This document shows, piece by piece, positions 1 to 7,733 of a stretch of 64,000 nucleotides of DNA. The DNA is from Rhodoferax sp. (GTDB taxonomy: Bacteria; Pseudomonadota; Gammaproteobacteria; Burkholderiales; Burkholderiaceae_C). The stretch covers positions 558,001 to 622,000 of the forward strand of contig NZ_JADMJN010000002.1 of assembly GCF_018780565.1 (NCBI RefSeq). The letters run 5' to 3'. The notes below the pieces were generated by a model. It saw only the letters and a program-made list of their open reading frames with translations. It was not told where the DNA came from and did no database searches. Within the stretch, counting starts at the first letter, position 1; the number at the start of each line of letters is the position of its first letter. A program made the translations under genes and the position numbers.

Positions 1-378
1 GCCTGTGCCCTGGGCGGCGCCTGCGCAGGGCTGGCAGGCGCTGTGGAAGTGGCCGCTGTGCACACCAGCGCCAACACTTCTTTGATTGCGTTTTATGGCT
101 ATGCGGGCATTCTGGTGTCCTTCATGGCGCGGCACCATCCGCTGGCCATCATTCCGGTGGCGATTTTGTTTGGCGGCTTTGGTGCCGCCGGCAGCCTGCT
201 GCAACGCAGGCTGGGCCTGCCCGATGCCTCGGTGCTGGTGCTGCAGGGCATTGCGTTTGTGATGATTCTGGCCAGCGAGGCCCTGCGTGATGTGAACTGG
301 AAAGCGTTGGCCACCAAGCTCACCCGCCCGGCCGGGCCGACCAGCGCCCAAATGGCCATGGGAGACAAGCTGCTATGA
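1..378 (+). CDS. ABC transporter permease, BMP/nucleoside type (3' fragment)
   Basis: The open frame runs in from the left edge, so the N-terminus is missing. The 125 visible residues are mostly hydrophobic and include the glycine-rich turn FGGFGAAGSL and the segment NTSLIAFYGYAGI, typical of the C-terminal half of permeases paired with basic-membrane-protein (BMP) binding proteins (YufP/NupP type). The stop overlaps the ATG of the next permease (ATGA), so the two are translationally coupled and probably form a heterodimeric channel. The substrate cannot be read from the permease; the BMP family is known for nucleosides and purines, and the hydrolases downstream suggest a ureide. The binding protein is not in the window and may lie upstream. 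Confidence 0.85.
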   Translation, partial: ACALGGACAGLAGAVEVAAVHTSANTSLIAFYGYAGILVSFMARHHPLAIIPVAILFGGFGAAGSLLQRRLGLPDASVLVLQGIAFVMILASEALRDVNWKALATKLTRPAGPTSAQMAMGDKLL

Positions 379-1295
379 CTGCGGACCAATGGCTTGCCCT
401 GTTTTCCGGCATTGTGGGCGGGGCCCTGCGGGTCGGCACGCCGTTTTTGTTTGTGAGTCTGGGCGAATGTTTGACCGAGAAATCGGGCCGCATCAACTTG
501 GGGCTCGAAGGGGTGCTGGTGTTGTCGGCCATGGCGGCCTTTGGTGGCGCCTACCTGGGGGGCTCGGCATGGATCGGTGTGCTGGCCGCCGTGCTGGCCG
601 GTGGCCTGCTGGCTGCGCTGCATGGCGCCTTGTGTTCGCTGGCGCGCGTGAACGACATTGCCACCGGCATCGCCCTGATGCTGCTGGGCACCGGGCTGGC
701 CTTCTACCTGGGCAAGCCCCTGATCCAGCCGCAGGCACCGCAGCTGCCCGCCATCGAGCTGGGGCTGTGGAGTGATTCTTCGGCTGTGCGCTCGGCGCTA
801 CAGATCAACATCCTGCTGCCGCTGGGCCTGCTGCTGGCGGTGCTGATGGGATGGGCGTTCAAGTACACCCGCCACGGCTTGCTGGTGCGCATGGTGGGTG
901 ACTCGGCCCATGCCGCGCGGGCACTGGGCTACTCGGTGGTGGGCGTTCGCATGGCGGCCACCACGCTGGGCGGCATGGTGGCCGGCCTGGGTGGGGCATC
1001 GCTGACGCTGTTCTACCCGGGTAGCTGGAACGAGGGCATCTCCAGCGGCCAGGGCTTGATTGCCGTGGCTCTGGTGATCTTTGCACGCTGGAGCCCTTTG
1101 CGCTGTGTCGCAGCCGCGGCCCTGTTCGGTGGTGCGGGGGCTATTGGCCCGGCGCTGCAGTCGGCCGGTATCGGCTGGGGCTACCACCTGTTCAACACCG
1201 TTCCCTACGCGCTCACGCTGCTGATCCTGGTGCTGACCTGCAAGCCCGGCAGCGTGGCCCGGGGCAGTCCGGGTGAGTTGTCTGCGAACCGGTAA
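375..1295 (+). CDS. ABC transporter permease, BMP/nucleoside type (second subunit)
   Basis: A 306-residue integral membrane protein with about eight hydrophobic segments. It carries the motif [14 protein letters not shown] near residues 32-45, a hallmark of YufQ/NupQ-type permeases, where the EKSGxxNLGxEG loop is thought to contact the ATPase. It starts with ATG inside the stop codon of the preceding permease. The biuret-hydrolase-like gene follows after about 20 bases, so permease, hydrolase and ATPase form one transcription unit. The protein is full length for the family, and the family assignment is secure. Substrate is inferred only from the neighbours. Confidence 0.88.
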   Translation: MTADQWLALFSGIVGGALRVGTPFLFVSLGECLTEKSGRINLGLEGVLVLSAMAAFGGAYLGGSAWIGVLAAVLAGGLLAALHGALCSLARVNDIATGIALMLLGTGLAFYLGKPLIQPQAPQLPAIELGLWSDSSAVRSALQINILLPLGLLLAVLMGWAFKYTRHGLLVRMVGDSAHAARALGYSVVGVRMAATTLGGMVAGLGGASLTLFYPGSWNEGISSGQGLIAVALVIFARWSPLRCVAAAALFGGAGAIGPALQSAGIGWGYHLFNTVPYALTLLILVLTCKPGSVARGSPGELSANR

Positions 1296-1317
1296 ACCAA
1301 TGCTCAAGGAATTTCGA

Positions 1318-2016
1318 ATGCCTCGCCATGTCAATGCCAACCCCTATGCCTGGCCCTGGAACGGTGATCTGCGCCCGGACAACACAGCGCTGATTGTCAT
1401 CGACATGCAGACCGACTTTTGCGGGGTCGGCGGTTATGTGGACAAGATGGGTTACGACATCTCGCTGACCCGCGCACCGATTGCACCGCTCATGACGCTG
1501 ATGGCCGCCCTGCGCGCGGCGGGCTACCCGGTCATGCACACCCGCGAGGGGCATCGCCCTGACTTGTCGGACCTGCCGGCCAACAAGCGCTGGCGCTCCC
1601 GGCAGATTGGGACCGATGGTGTGGGCATTGGCGACGCCGGACCTTGCGGGCGCATTCTGGTGCGGGGCGAGCCGGGCTGGGAAATCATCCCCGAACTGGC
1701 GCCCTGGCCTGGCGAGGTGGTGATCGACAAGCCCGGCAAGGGCTCGTTTTATGCAACAGATCTGGAACTGGTGCTGCGCACCCGCGGCATCAGCAATCTG
1801 ATACTGGCCGGCATCACCACCGATGTGTGTGTGCACACCACGATGCGCGATGCCAACGACAGGGGCTTTGAGTGCCTGCTGCTGTCCGACTGCACCGCCG
1901 CCACAGACCCTGGCAACCACCTGGCGGCACTGAAGATGGTCACCATGCAGGGCGGCGTATTTGGCGCGCATGCCCCCTCTGCTGCAGTCATTCAGGCGCT
2001 GGCTGACAAGGCCTGA
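1318..2016 (+). CDS. biuH: Isochorismatase-fold cysteine hydrolase, probable biuret hydrolase
   Basis: A 232-residue cytoplasmic amidohydrolase of the isochorismatase/nicotinamidase superfamily. The catalytic triad is visible as D29 (VIDMQTDF), K138 (IDKPGKGSF) and C171 (TTDVCV). The N-terminus ([20 protein letters not shown]) and the loop [19 protein letters not shown] closely match what I remember of Rhizobium biuret hydrolase BiuH, which converts biuret to allophanate and ammonia in the last steps of cyanuric acid breakdown. Start chosen at ATG 1318 with AAGGA seven bases upstream; an open frame extends to 1273 without a better site. It lies inside an ABC importer operon, and a paralogue follows at 3651. 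No allophanate hydrolase is visible here. Ureidoacrylate hydrolase (RutB-like) is the main alternative. Confidence 0.8.
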   Translation: MPRHVNANPYAWPWNGDLRPDNTALIVIDMQTDFCGVGGYVDKMGYDISLTRAPIAPLMTLMAALRAAGYPVMHTREGHRPDLSDLPANKRWRSRQIGTDGVGIGDAGPCGRILVRGEPGWEIIPELAPWPGEVVIDKPGKGSFYATDLELVLRTRGISNLILAGITTDVCVHTTMRDANDRGFECLLLSDCTAATDPGNHLAALKMVTMQGGVFGAHAPSAAVIQALADKA

Positions 2017-2019
2017 ACC

Positions 2020-3654
2020 ATGCCCTCCGCCGCGCTCATTCCTCCCCCCAGGCCGGCCACCGGTGCACTGGCGCTGGAGACCTACCTGCTGACCAAACGC
2101 TTTGGCAGTTTCACGGCAATGGATAAGGTGAGCATGAAGGTAGAGCCCGGCACCGTGCATGCCCTGCTGGGTGAAAACGGTGCGGGCAAGAGCACGCTGG
2201 TGAAGTGTGTGGCGGGTTTCCAGCAGGCCGAAGAAGGCAGCATTCTGATTGATGGCCGGGAGCAGACCATCGCCAACCCGGTGGTGGCACGCGCCTTGGG
2301 TATTGGCATGGTGTACCAGCACTTCACCCTGGCACCCGGGATGACGGTGGCCGAGAACCTGCTGCTTGCTGCGGACCGGGTGCCGCAGGTGATTGACTGG
2401 CGGACCAAGCGTGCCGAGCTTCAGGCGTTTCTGGCCACCACGCCCTTCCAGCTGGATCTGGATGCGTGTCCGTCGGAACTGGCCGCTGGCGAAAAACAGA
2501 AGCTGGAACTGCTCAAGCAGTTGTACCTGAAACCACGCTTGCTGATACTGGACGAGCCCACCTCGGTCCTCACGCCGCAAGAGGCTGATGAAGTGCTTGG
2601 CCATGTGCGCGCGTTTGCGCGCAGCGGGCAGTGCACGGTGATCATCATCACCCACAAGTTTCGCGAGGTCACGGCTTACGCGGATACGGTCACGGTGTTG
2701 CGGCGCGGCAAGGCTGTACACCATGGCCGTGTGGCCGACACAACCCCCGCGCTACTGGCTCAGGCCATGATGGGCGTGGCACCTCAAGGCGCCGGAGATT
2801 CAGATGAAAATGTGCTTCCAGCCAGCGCAGAATATAAGCAAATAGCTACAAATAAAGTAGCAACGTCGCGTCAACCGGCCTTGCTGGTCAGCAGCCTCAA
2901 AGCCATGGGAGACCGCGGCACGCTGGCGCTGCATGGTGTGGATCTTGCGGTGGCGTGCGGCGAGATTCTGGGTGTGGCCGGGGTCTCGGGCAATGGGCAG
3001 CGTGAGTTGGTGGAGGCACTGGTGGGACAGCGTCCGCGGTTGTCAGGCCAGGTCAGTGTCATGGGGGTGCCTTATGCGGCCACCCGTGCGGAAAACCACC
3101 ACCTCAAGGTGCGCAGCCTGCCAGAGGAACCCCTGCACAACGCCTGTGTGGGAGCACTCAGCGTGGCTGAGAACATGGCCCTTCGCGACTTTGACCAGGC
3201 GCCGCTGGTGCGCGCTGGTGTGCTGCGGTTTGGCGCATGGCGCCAGCGCGCGCGCGCCTGGATTGCCGAGTACGGCATCAAGACCCAGGGTGAGAACGCC
3301 CCGATTGCCAGCCTGTCGGGTGGCAACGTGCAGCGGGCCGTGCTGGCACGCGAGCTTGCGGGCGAGATCAATGTGCTGATTGCCGCCAACCCGGTCTTTG
3401 GTCTGGACTTTGCAGCGGTGGACGAGATCCACCAAAGGCTGCGCCAGGTGCGAGGCCAGGGCGCGGGCGTGTTGCTCATCAGTGAAGACCTGGATGAACT
3501 GCTGGAACTCTCTGACCGCATTGTCGTGATGAGCGAAGGCCGCATCGTGTTTGAAACCCGCACAGCGCAGGCGGACCGCAAGGTGTTGGGCGCCCACATG
3601 GGGGGCGGCACCCATCACGACAAAGCAAACCATCAAGAAGAGGCGCCAGCATGA
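2020..3654 (+). CDS. ABC transporter double ATP-binding protein (BMP/sugar type)
   Basis: A 544-residue tandem ATPase of the RbsA/YufO type. The first domain (about residues 20-250) has Walker A GENGAGKS, signature-like [11 protein letters not shown] and Walker [10 protein letters not shown]. The second domain (about 285-530) has a degenerate Walker A ([10 protein letters not shown]) and signature [11 protein letters not shown], the usual asymmetry of this family, in which one site is weakly catalytic. It energises the two permeases encoded at 1-1295. It starts four bases after the biuH stop and ends in an ATGA overlap with the next hydrolase. The linker between the domains (about residues 255-290) is low-complexity and is encoded by an AT-rich stretch at 2822-2864 that resembles a dispersed repeat. 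Confidence 0.9.
   Translation: MPSAALIPPPRPATGALALETYLLTKRFGSFTAMDKVSMKVEPGTVHALLGENGAGKSTLVKCVAGFQQAEEGSILIDGREQTIANPVVARALGIGMVYQHFTLAPGMTVAENLLLAADRVPQVIDWRTKRAELQAFLATTPFQLDLDACPSELAAGEKQKLELLKQLYLKPRLLILDEPTSVLTPQEADEVLGHVRAFARSGQCTVIIITHKFREVTAYADTVTVLRRGKAVHHGRVADTTPALLAQAMMGVAPQGAGDSDENVLPASAEYKQIATNKVATSRQPALLVSSLKAMGDRGTLALHGVDLAVACGEILGVAGVSGNGQRELVEALVGQRPRLSGQVSVMGVPYAATRAENHHLKVRSLPEEPLHNACVGALSVAENMALRDFDQAPLVRAGVLRFGAWRQRARAWIAEYGIKTQGENAPIASLSGGNVQRAVLARELAGEINVLIAANPVFGLDFAAVDEIHQRLRQVRGQGAGVLLISEDLDELLELSDRIVVMSEGRIVFETRTAQADRKVLGAHMGGGTHHDKANHQEEAPA
2822..2864. repeat. AT-rich repeat remnant inside ATPase linker
   Basis: This roughly 43-base stretch is much more AT-rich than the surrounding gene and contains the words AGCGC, ATAAGC, AATAGCTA and TAGCAA in an order I recall from a short dispersed element common in Comamonadaceae genomes. 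It lies exactly in the linker between the two ATPase domains and keeps the frame open, adding residues such as [13 protein letters not shown]. The resemblance is from memory; only the composition contrast is seen directly. Confidence 0.4.
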
Positions 3655-4337
3655 CTCAGACAGCGATCACCCTGGCTGCACAGCCATTTGACTTCTCTTG
3701 CGACTTAGCCAGCACCGCGCTGGTCATCATTGACATGCAACGCGACTTCATCGAACCCGGTGGCTTTGGCGAGACCCTGGGCAACGATGTCTCGCTGCTG
3801 TCGGCCATCGTACCGGCCTGCCAGGCGGTGCTGTCAGCATGGCGTGCGGCCGGCGGCCTGGTGGTGCACACCCGCGAGTCGCACCGGGTAGACCTGTCGG
3901 ACTGTCCGCCCGCCAAGCGCAACCGGGGCAACCCGCGCCTGCGGATTGGCGACACAGGCCCGATGGGCCGCATTTTGGTGGCGGGTGAACCAGGTAACCA
4001 GATCATCCCGGCGCTGTCTCCCATGCCTGGCGAAATTGTGATCGACAAGCCGGGCAAAGGTGCCTTTTACGCCACACCGCTTCATGTGACGCTTCGCAAA
4101 AAAGGTGTGACGCATTTGATCTTCATGGGTGTGACGACCGAGGTGTGCGTACAGACCTCGATGCGCGAGGCCAATGACCGTGGCTACGATTGCCTGCTAT
4201 TGACGGACTGCACCGAGAGCTACTTCCCGCAGTTCAAGGCGGCCACCGTGGACATGATTCACGCCCAGGGCGGCATCGTGGGCTGGACATCACCCAGCCA
4301 GGGTTTGCTGTCGGCCCTGACGCCCGGCCCGGCCTGA
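3651..4337 (+). CDS. Isochorismatase-fold cysteine hydrolase, BiuH paralogue (ureide amidohydrolase)
   Basis: A 228-residue paralogue of the enzyme at 1318 with the same triad: D28 (IIDMQRDF), K133 (IDKPGKGAF) and C166 (TTEVCV). It also shares [18 protein letters not shown] and [10 protein letters not shown] with it. The N-terminus is shorter and lacks the PYxWP element, and the loop after the active-site Asp reads [13 protein letters not shown], so the substrate probably differs. Triuret hydrolase (TrtA) is a known relative of BiuH that is specific for triuret, which makes a consecutive triuret-to-biuret pair a reasonable hypothesis; it is not proven by the sequence. It overlaps the ATPase stop by four bases. 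The GntR-type regulator follows after about 24 bases. Confidence 0.75.
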   Translation: MTQTAITLAAQPFDFSCDLASTALVIIDMQRDFIEPGGFGETLGNDVSLLSAIVPACQAVLSAWRAAGGLVVHTRESHRVDLSDCPPAKRNRGNPRLRIGDTGPMGRILVAGEPGNQIIPALSPMPGEIVIDKPGKGAFYATPLHVTLRKKGVTHLIFMGVTTEVCVQTSMREANDRGYDCLLLTDCTESYFPQFKAATVDMIHAQGGIVGWTSPSQGLLSALTPGPA

Positions 4338-4361
4338 GGCACGCTGGTAGAGTTCGTGACT

Positions 4362-5096
4362 ATGCAAACCTCAAGCCGACCGCCCGCTACTGCCAAAGTG
4401 CCCGCTGCAGCGCGTCGCTCACGCGCTGACGAAGTCTACGAGCAGCTCAAACGCGATATCGCCGAATTCAGTCTGGTGCCCGGGGACCGGTTCACGGAAA
4501 ACGAAATCAGCGAACGCCTGGGCGTATCGCGCACACCCGTGCGCCAGGCCCTGGTGCGGCTGCAGCAGGAAGGTTATGTAGAGGTGCTGTTTCGCAGTGG
4601 CTGGCGGGTGCTGCCGTTTGACTTTGCCAAGTTTGAACAGCTTTACGACTTGCGCATGGTGCTGGAGACAGCCGCGGCGCACCGGCTGTGTGAAGACGCA
4701 CCCAGCAGCCAGACCCCGCCGCACCGCGCCATGCTGGATGAACTGGCGGCCATCTGGCTGGTGCCGGTGGTTCGCAGAAGCACCGACACCGCGCAGGTCA
4801 GCCAGTGGGACGAATCCTTTCATTGCGCGCTGGTGGAGGCCGCAGGCAATGCCGAGATGGCCCGGGTGCACCGCGATGTGACCGAGCGCATCCGCATCAT
4901 TCGCAGTCTTGACTTCACCAAGCAGGCGCGCATTGAAGCCACCTACGAGGAACATGCCAAGATTCTCAAGGCCATTCGCGCCAAGCGTGGCGACCAGGCG
5001 GCGATGCTGCTGCGCGCCCACATTGAAACCAGCCAGGCCGAGGTGCGAAAAATCACCCTGCACCAGGTTCATCTGGCACGCCAGGCCGGACGCTGA
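4362..5096 (+). CDS. GntR family transcriptional regulator, FCD subfamily
   Basis: A 244-residue repressor-type regulator. The N-terminal winged helix (about residues 20-85) contains PGDRFTENEISERLGVSRTP followed by VRQALVRLQQEGYVE, the classic GntR helix-turn-helix. The C-terminal all-helical FCD domain (about 95-225) has the expected acidic/histidine positions (DLRMVLE, DESFH, EEHAKILKAI) for metal-dependent effector binding. It is the last gene of the importer/hydrolase group and is the obvious candidate to control it in response to a ureide or carboxylate. A GTG six bases upstream (4356) is an equally possible start. The effector is unknown. Confidence 0.88.
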   Translation: MQTSSRPPATAKVPAAARRSRADEVYEQLKRDIAEFSLVPGDRFTENEISERLGVSRTPVRQALVRLQQEGYVEVLFRSGWRVLPFDFAKFEQLYDLRMVLETAAAHRLCEDAPSSQTPPHRAMLDELAAIWLVPVVRRSTDTAQVSQWDESFHCALVEAAGNAEMARVHRDVTERIRIIRSLDFTKQARIEATYEEHAKILKAIRAKRGDQAAMLLRAHIETSQAEVRKITLHQVHLARQAGR

Positions 5097-5328
5097 GCCG
5101 CCGACGCCCCGGCGCGGGGATTCAAGGCATGAGGTTCTCAGTAGAATCAGCCAAAAACTGCCGGGTTTCACGGCGCATTCAACGGGAGAGAAGATATGCC
5201 GATTTCAAGGGAATGCAGGCTGCATACGGGCTGTGGCGGAAGCAGTCATCCAAGTCCGGTTGCGGTGTATTGGGATACACCTCAAGCTGCACGGTGTACA
5301 TCACGTTAGCTCTACTTGGGATGCTCGT

Positions 5329-5901
5329 ATGAATCGTGCTCTTGTCATTCTTATATTTATCGCAATGGCTGGCGCAGCCCTCGGCGCAGATACTGAGGTT
5401 GCCCCTAAGGTCGTAACGATCTCGCTAAATGAAGATGTAATTTCTTTGGTAAAAGGCGCGATTTGGGTTGGCGGCATTTTTCTGGCAATTTTTGCCTTTA
5501 TAGGGGTCGCATTTTTTGGTTGGGACGTACGTAAGGCGCGTTCAGTGATATCAGAAGCACAAAAAGAAATTCAAGACAGCATGGAAGTGATGAGAAAAGA
5601 TGCTGCCGCGCTTAAGGAACTGAAAGAACGGTTGGAGCAAACGGGCGCAAAAGTTCAAGAGGACATTGAAAAAATTCAGCCGCCTCCCGCTCTTGTCCAA
5701 GGAACGCGCAGCAATATCGACCTTATCCGTGAAATTCTCAGAACGAGTGATTACACTTGGACGACTATTGGCAGAGTTATGAAACGAACTGGGTTAGATC
5801 GAGCAACGGCTCTCCAAGAAATTCGTGCAGCTCCTGATATTGAAATTTCTTTTGGTAAGGAAAGTCAAGATCAAATATTTCGCTTTAAGGAATCGAGCTA
5901 A
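5329..5901 (+). CDS. Hypothetical membrane-anchored coiled-coil protein, AT-richer gene
   Basis: A 190-residue protein of unknown function. It has a signal-like N-terminus (residues 1-20), a second hydrophobic helix (about 43-65, IWVGGIFLAIFAFIGVAFF), a charged coiled coil (about 70-122) and a C-terminal helical domain (about 130-190) with TTIGRVMKRTGLDRATALQEI, which resembles a winged-helix or helix-turn-helix segment. Start taken at ATG 5329; the frame is open further upstream, but there it overlaps the GntR gene in another frame and codes for implausible sequence. Base and codon use (AAA, ATT, GAA rich) differ clearly from both flanks. The stop is 11 bases before the left end of an insertion sequence. 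Upstream, 5097-5328 holds no convincing gene. Together this suggests imported DNA. Confidence 0.6.
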   Translation: MNRALVILIFIAMAGAALGADTEVAPKVVTISLNEDVISLVKGAIWVGGIFLAIFAFIGVAFFGWDVRKARSVISEAQKEIQDSMEVMRKDAAALKELKERLEQTGAKVQEDIEKIQPPPALVQGTRSNIDLIREILRTSDYTWTTIGRVMKRTGLDRATALQEIRAAPDIEISFGKESQDQIFRFKESS

Positions 5902-5911
5902 CTCCTCGTAT

Positions 5912-5923
5912 ATGGACTCCCCC
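5912..5923. repeat. IS inverted repeat, left copy
   Basis: Twelve bases, ATGGACTCCCCC, exactly complementary in inverse orientation to 7338-7349. It lies on the 3' side of the transposase gene. Confidence 0.85.
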
Positions 5924-6177
5924 ACAAGCGCAAGAGACTGACTGATGTTTTGGCTGTTGGGGATGCGCCTGCAGTCGTATATCCGGCATCTAAAGTGGAC
6001 TCTCTTAACGTCCGTGCCGACATGGAATCTGCGTCACCGGTGCGCCAGTCGGTACGAACGGCAGGCAAGCTGCCGGAAGAGTTATCGGCGTCTATCGGTG
6101 TGGGGTGAACCCGGTTGGCCATTGAATGGTCGATCAATCTCGTCGCAACGCGTGACGGCTGTTCTGGATGTTGGCGG
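5924..6177 (-). ncRNA. Candidate bridge RNA region of the IS1111-like element
   Basis: This non-coding stretch of about 254 bases lies between the transposase stop and the left inverted repeat. In IS110-family elements a structured RNA from a non-coding end guides the recombinase to donor and target DNA; in the IS1111 subgroup that end is the one downstream of the transposase, as here. No good coding frame is seen in it. I did not fold it, so loops, guide segments and exact transcript ends are not assigned. The call rests on position and family knowledge only. Confidence 0.45.
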
Positions 6178-7263
6178 TCAAGCTGGCATCACAAAACCCT
6201 CCCTGTTGATCTTCTTGCCAAGGCGCACGGTGGGTTCACCAAACGGTTCTTTGTCCCTGAGCGTGGCATAGCAAATGCGCGCCAGCTTGTTGGCCAGCGC
6301 GCACGCCGCCTTGTTGTCATTACCTCTTGCCTGCACATCCAGCGCCCAGCGCCGCACCCCGCAGACCTCACGTCCGGCGTTGTCCGCCAGCTTGGCCGCG
6401 CGCAATACGCTCCTGGCGCCATGCGTGAGCAGCATGCGCAGATAGCGATCCCCTTTCTTGGAGATGCGCCCCAGGTAGCGGTTGTTGCCCGAGCTGTACT
6501 CCTTGGGCGTCAGTCCAAATCAACTGGAGAAATGCCTGGCATCTTTGAAGTGACTCACATCACCCGATGTGGCTGCCACCATCGCAGTAGCTGTTAACAG
6601 GCCGATGCCTGGGATCGACAGCAGAGTGGTGCAGGCTGGATTGAGCCTGGCTAATGCTGCAAGTTCGCGCTCCAGCTGTGCGACCCGACCTTCGAGCAAT
6701 CGAATCTCTTCAATCAGCAACTTGGCTGTGCCACGGATCAAATCTGGCACTGCCGTACCCGGATCGGCCAACACCCGGCTGATCGCTTCAATGCCGGTGC
6801 GTGCACCCACGGGGATGGCGATGCCAAATTCGCGGCAGAAGCCACGCAGCGCGTTGATGCGTGAGGTGCGCGTACCCATCCAAAGGCTACGGATACGGTG
6901 CATGCCCTGAAGTGCTTGTTGCTCTACAGACTTCACGCGTACCGGGCGCATGTCAGATGCACGGGCCGCTTCCAACAACGCAGCGGCATCTGCTTCATCG
7001 GTCTTGTTGCGCTTGACGTAAGCACGGATGTATTGGGTCGGCAACAGGCGCACCTCAATGCCTAGGCCATTGAGCCAGCGACCCCAATGGTGTGCCGAAC
7101 CGCACGCTTCCATGATGACCAGATTGACATCCCGGTTGGCAAACCAGCGCTCGAACTGGGTGCGTGTGAGGCGCTGGGTTTCTACAATACGCCAATGTTC
7201 GTCGGCAACGGCGAGTTGAAATACGGACTTTGCAAGATCGACGGCAACGGTAGTAGCATTCAT
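6178..7263 (-). pseudogene. IS110-family (IS1111-like) transposase with in-frame TGA
   Basis: The reading frame is open from ATG 7263 (AAAGGAG nine bases upstream) for 247 codons, meets a TGA at 6517-6519 and then continues in the same frame to TGA at 6178, 361 residues in all. The N-terminal RuvC-like domain has the DEDD set D9 (AVDLAK), E52 (IMEACG), D89 and D92 (KTDEADA). The second part has SIPGIGLLTATAM and, past the stop, FGLTPKEYSSGN, which contains the candidate catalytic serine (residue 257 or 258). The stop falls where relatives usually have tryptophan (HFSS-W-FGL), so a single TGG to TGA change explains it. The truncated product would lack the serine of the composite active site. 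Confidence 0.85.
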
Positions 7264-7337
7264 GTCGGACTCCTTTCGTTTAAAGAACTGTTCCCCACGC
7301 CAATGAAGACCAGTACGCAAATATTGCGCAAGAAGAC

Positions 7338-7349
7338 GGGGGAGTCCAT
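7338..7349. repeat. IS inverted repeat, right copy
   Basis: Twelve bases, exact reverse complement of 5912-5923, on the 5' side of the transposase gene. Confidence 0.85.
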
Positions 7350-7370
7350 CCCATCAATCGACACGGACGT

Positions 7371-7423
7371 CCTATCGGCGGGTTTCGCCCGCCTACTGGC
7401 CGCCGGTCATTTCCGACGATAGG
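7371..7423. other. Stem-loop structure flanking the insertion sequence
   Basis: An outer stem CCTATCG (7371-7377) pairs with CGATAGG (7417-7423). Inside it, GGCGGG (7377-7382) pairs with CCCGCC (7388-7393) around a five-base loop; the two stems share G7377, so both cannot form in full at once. It lies 22 bases from the right inverted repeat and eight bases before the start of the next gene. It could be a leader structure of that gene or a leftover of the insertion target; I cannot decide. Confidence 0.4.
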
Positions 7424-7430
7424 CCCCGGA

Positions 7431-7721
7431 ATGCCACACCTGCGGCTGATCGCCCTCTTTAGCCTTGTGTGTGCGCACGGGGCGCTGGTCGTGCTGGGTC
7501 CACTGCTGCCCGAGAGCGTGGCGCCGGTGGTCGCGGGCACCATCTACTTGCCACTCTGGCCTTTAAGTTCCATCGGGCTGCCGGTTTTCGGACGAGCGGA
7601 GTCAGGTGGTTGGCCGGGGCCGAGCATGCTGGGCTGGCTCTTCGTGGCGGTGATCTGGTCCGCGCTCTGGTGGACAGTGCTTGCAGCCATAGCCAAAATT
7701 CGCACATGGCGTTGGCGGTAA
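7431..7721 (+). CDS. Small hypothetical membrane protein
   Basis: A 96-residue protein with three hydrophobic stretches (about residues 4-22, 30-50 and 66-88). The last is tryptophan-rich (LFVAVIWSALWWTVLAAIAK) and ends in a basic tail. I recognise no family. It starts with ATG 7431 shortly after the insertion sequence flank and ends 12 bases before the methyltransferase gene, so the two may be cotranscribed. GC content and codon use match the host background, which supports its being real, but with no conserved motif the call is modest. Confidence 0.5.
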   Translation: MPHLRLIALFSLVCAHGALVVLGPLLPESVAPVVAGTIYLPLWPLSSIGLPVFGRAESGGWPGPSMLGWLFVAVIWSALWWTVLAAIAKIRTWRWR

Positions 7722-7733
7722 GCTCGCAGGTTC

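Larger units (their letters stand above)
5912..7349 (-). mobile_element. IS110-family insertion sequence, IS1111-like subgroup, about 1.44 kb
   Basis: The element is bounded by a matching pair of sequences: ATGGACTCCCCC at 5912-5923 and its exact reverse complement at 7338-7349. Similarity continues weakly inside (AGCGCAAGA on the left, TTGCGCAATA on the right arm read inward). Terminal inverted repeats are characteristic of the IS1111 subgroup; classical IS110 members lack them. In IS1111 elements the repeats lie a few bases inside the true ends, so the exact junctions are uncertain by several bases and no target duplication is expected. It carries one transposase gene on the minus strand, a short upstream end (about 75-86 bases) and a long downstream end (about 255 bases). 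The transposase is interrupted, so this copy is probably immobile on its own. Confidence 0.85.

Noticed and set aside
1213..2724. Long open frame of about 500 codons on the minus strand opposite biuH and the double ATPase
   Set aside because: It mirrors two clearly conserved plus-strand genes, is rich in His, Gln and Arg as expected for an antisense frame in high-GC DNA, and shows no domain.
4909..5328. Upstream extension of the membrane/coiled-coil gene frame into the GntR gene
   Set aside because: The part before 5329 reads the GntR gene in a wrong frame and gives implausible Arg/Pro-rich sequence; the signal-like start at 5329 is more convincing.
5129..5332. 67-codon frame between the GntR gene and the coiled-coil gene
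   Set aside because: No recognisable motif and poor ribosome site, overlapping the likelier start at 5329; treated as non-coding or decayed.
5891..5911. Integron attC site as target of the IS1111-like element
   Set aside because: Some IS1111 elements enter attC sites and GCTAAC is present here, but the full RYYYAAC and GTTRRRY core pair is not found.
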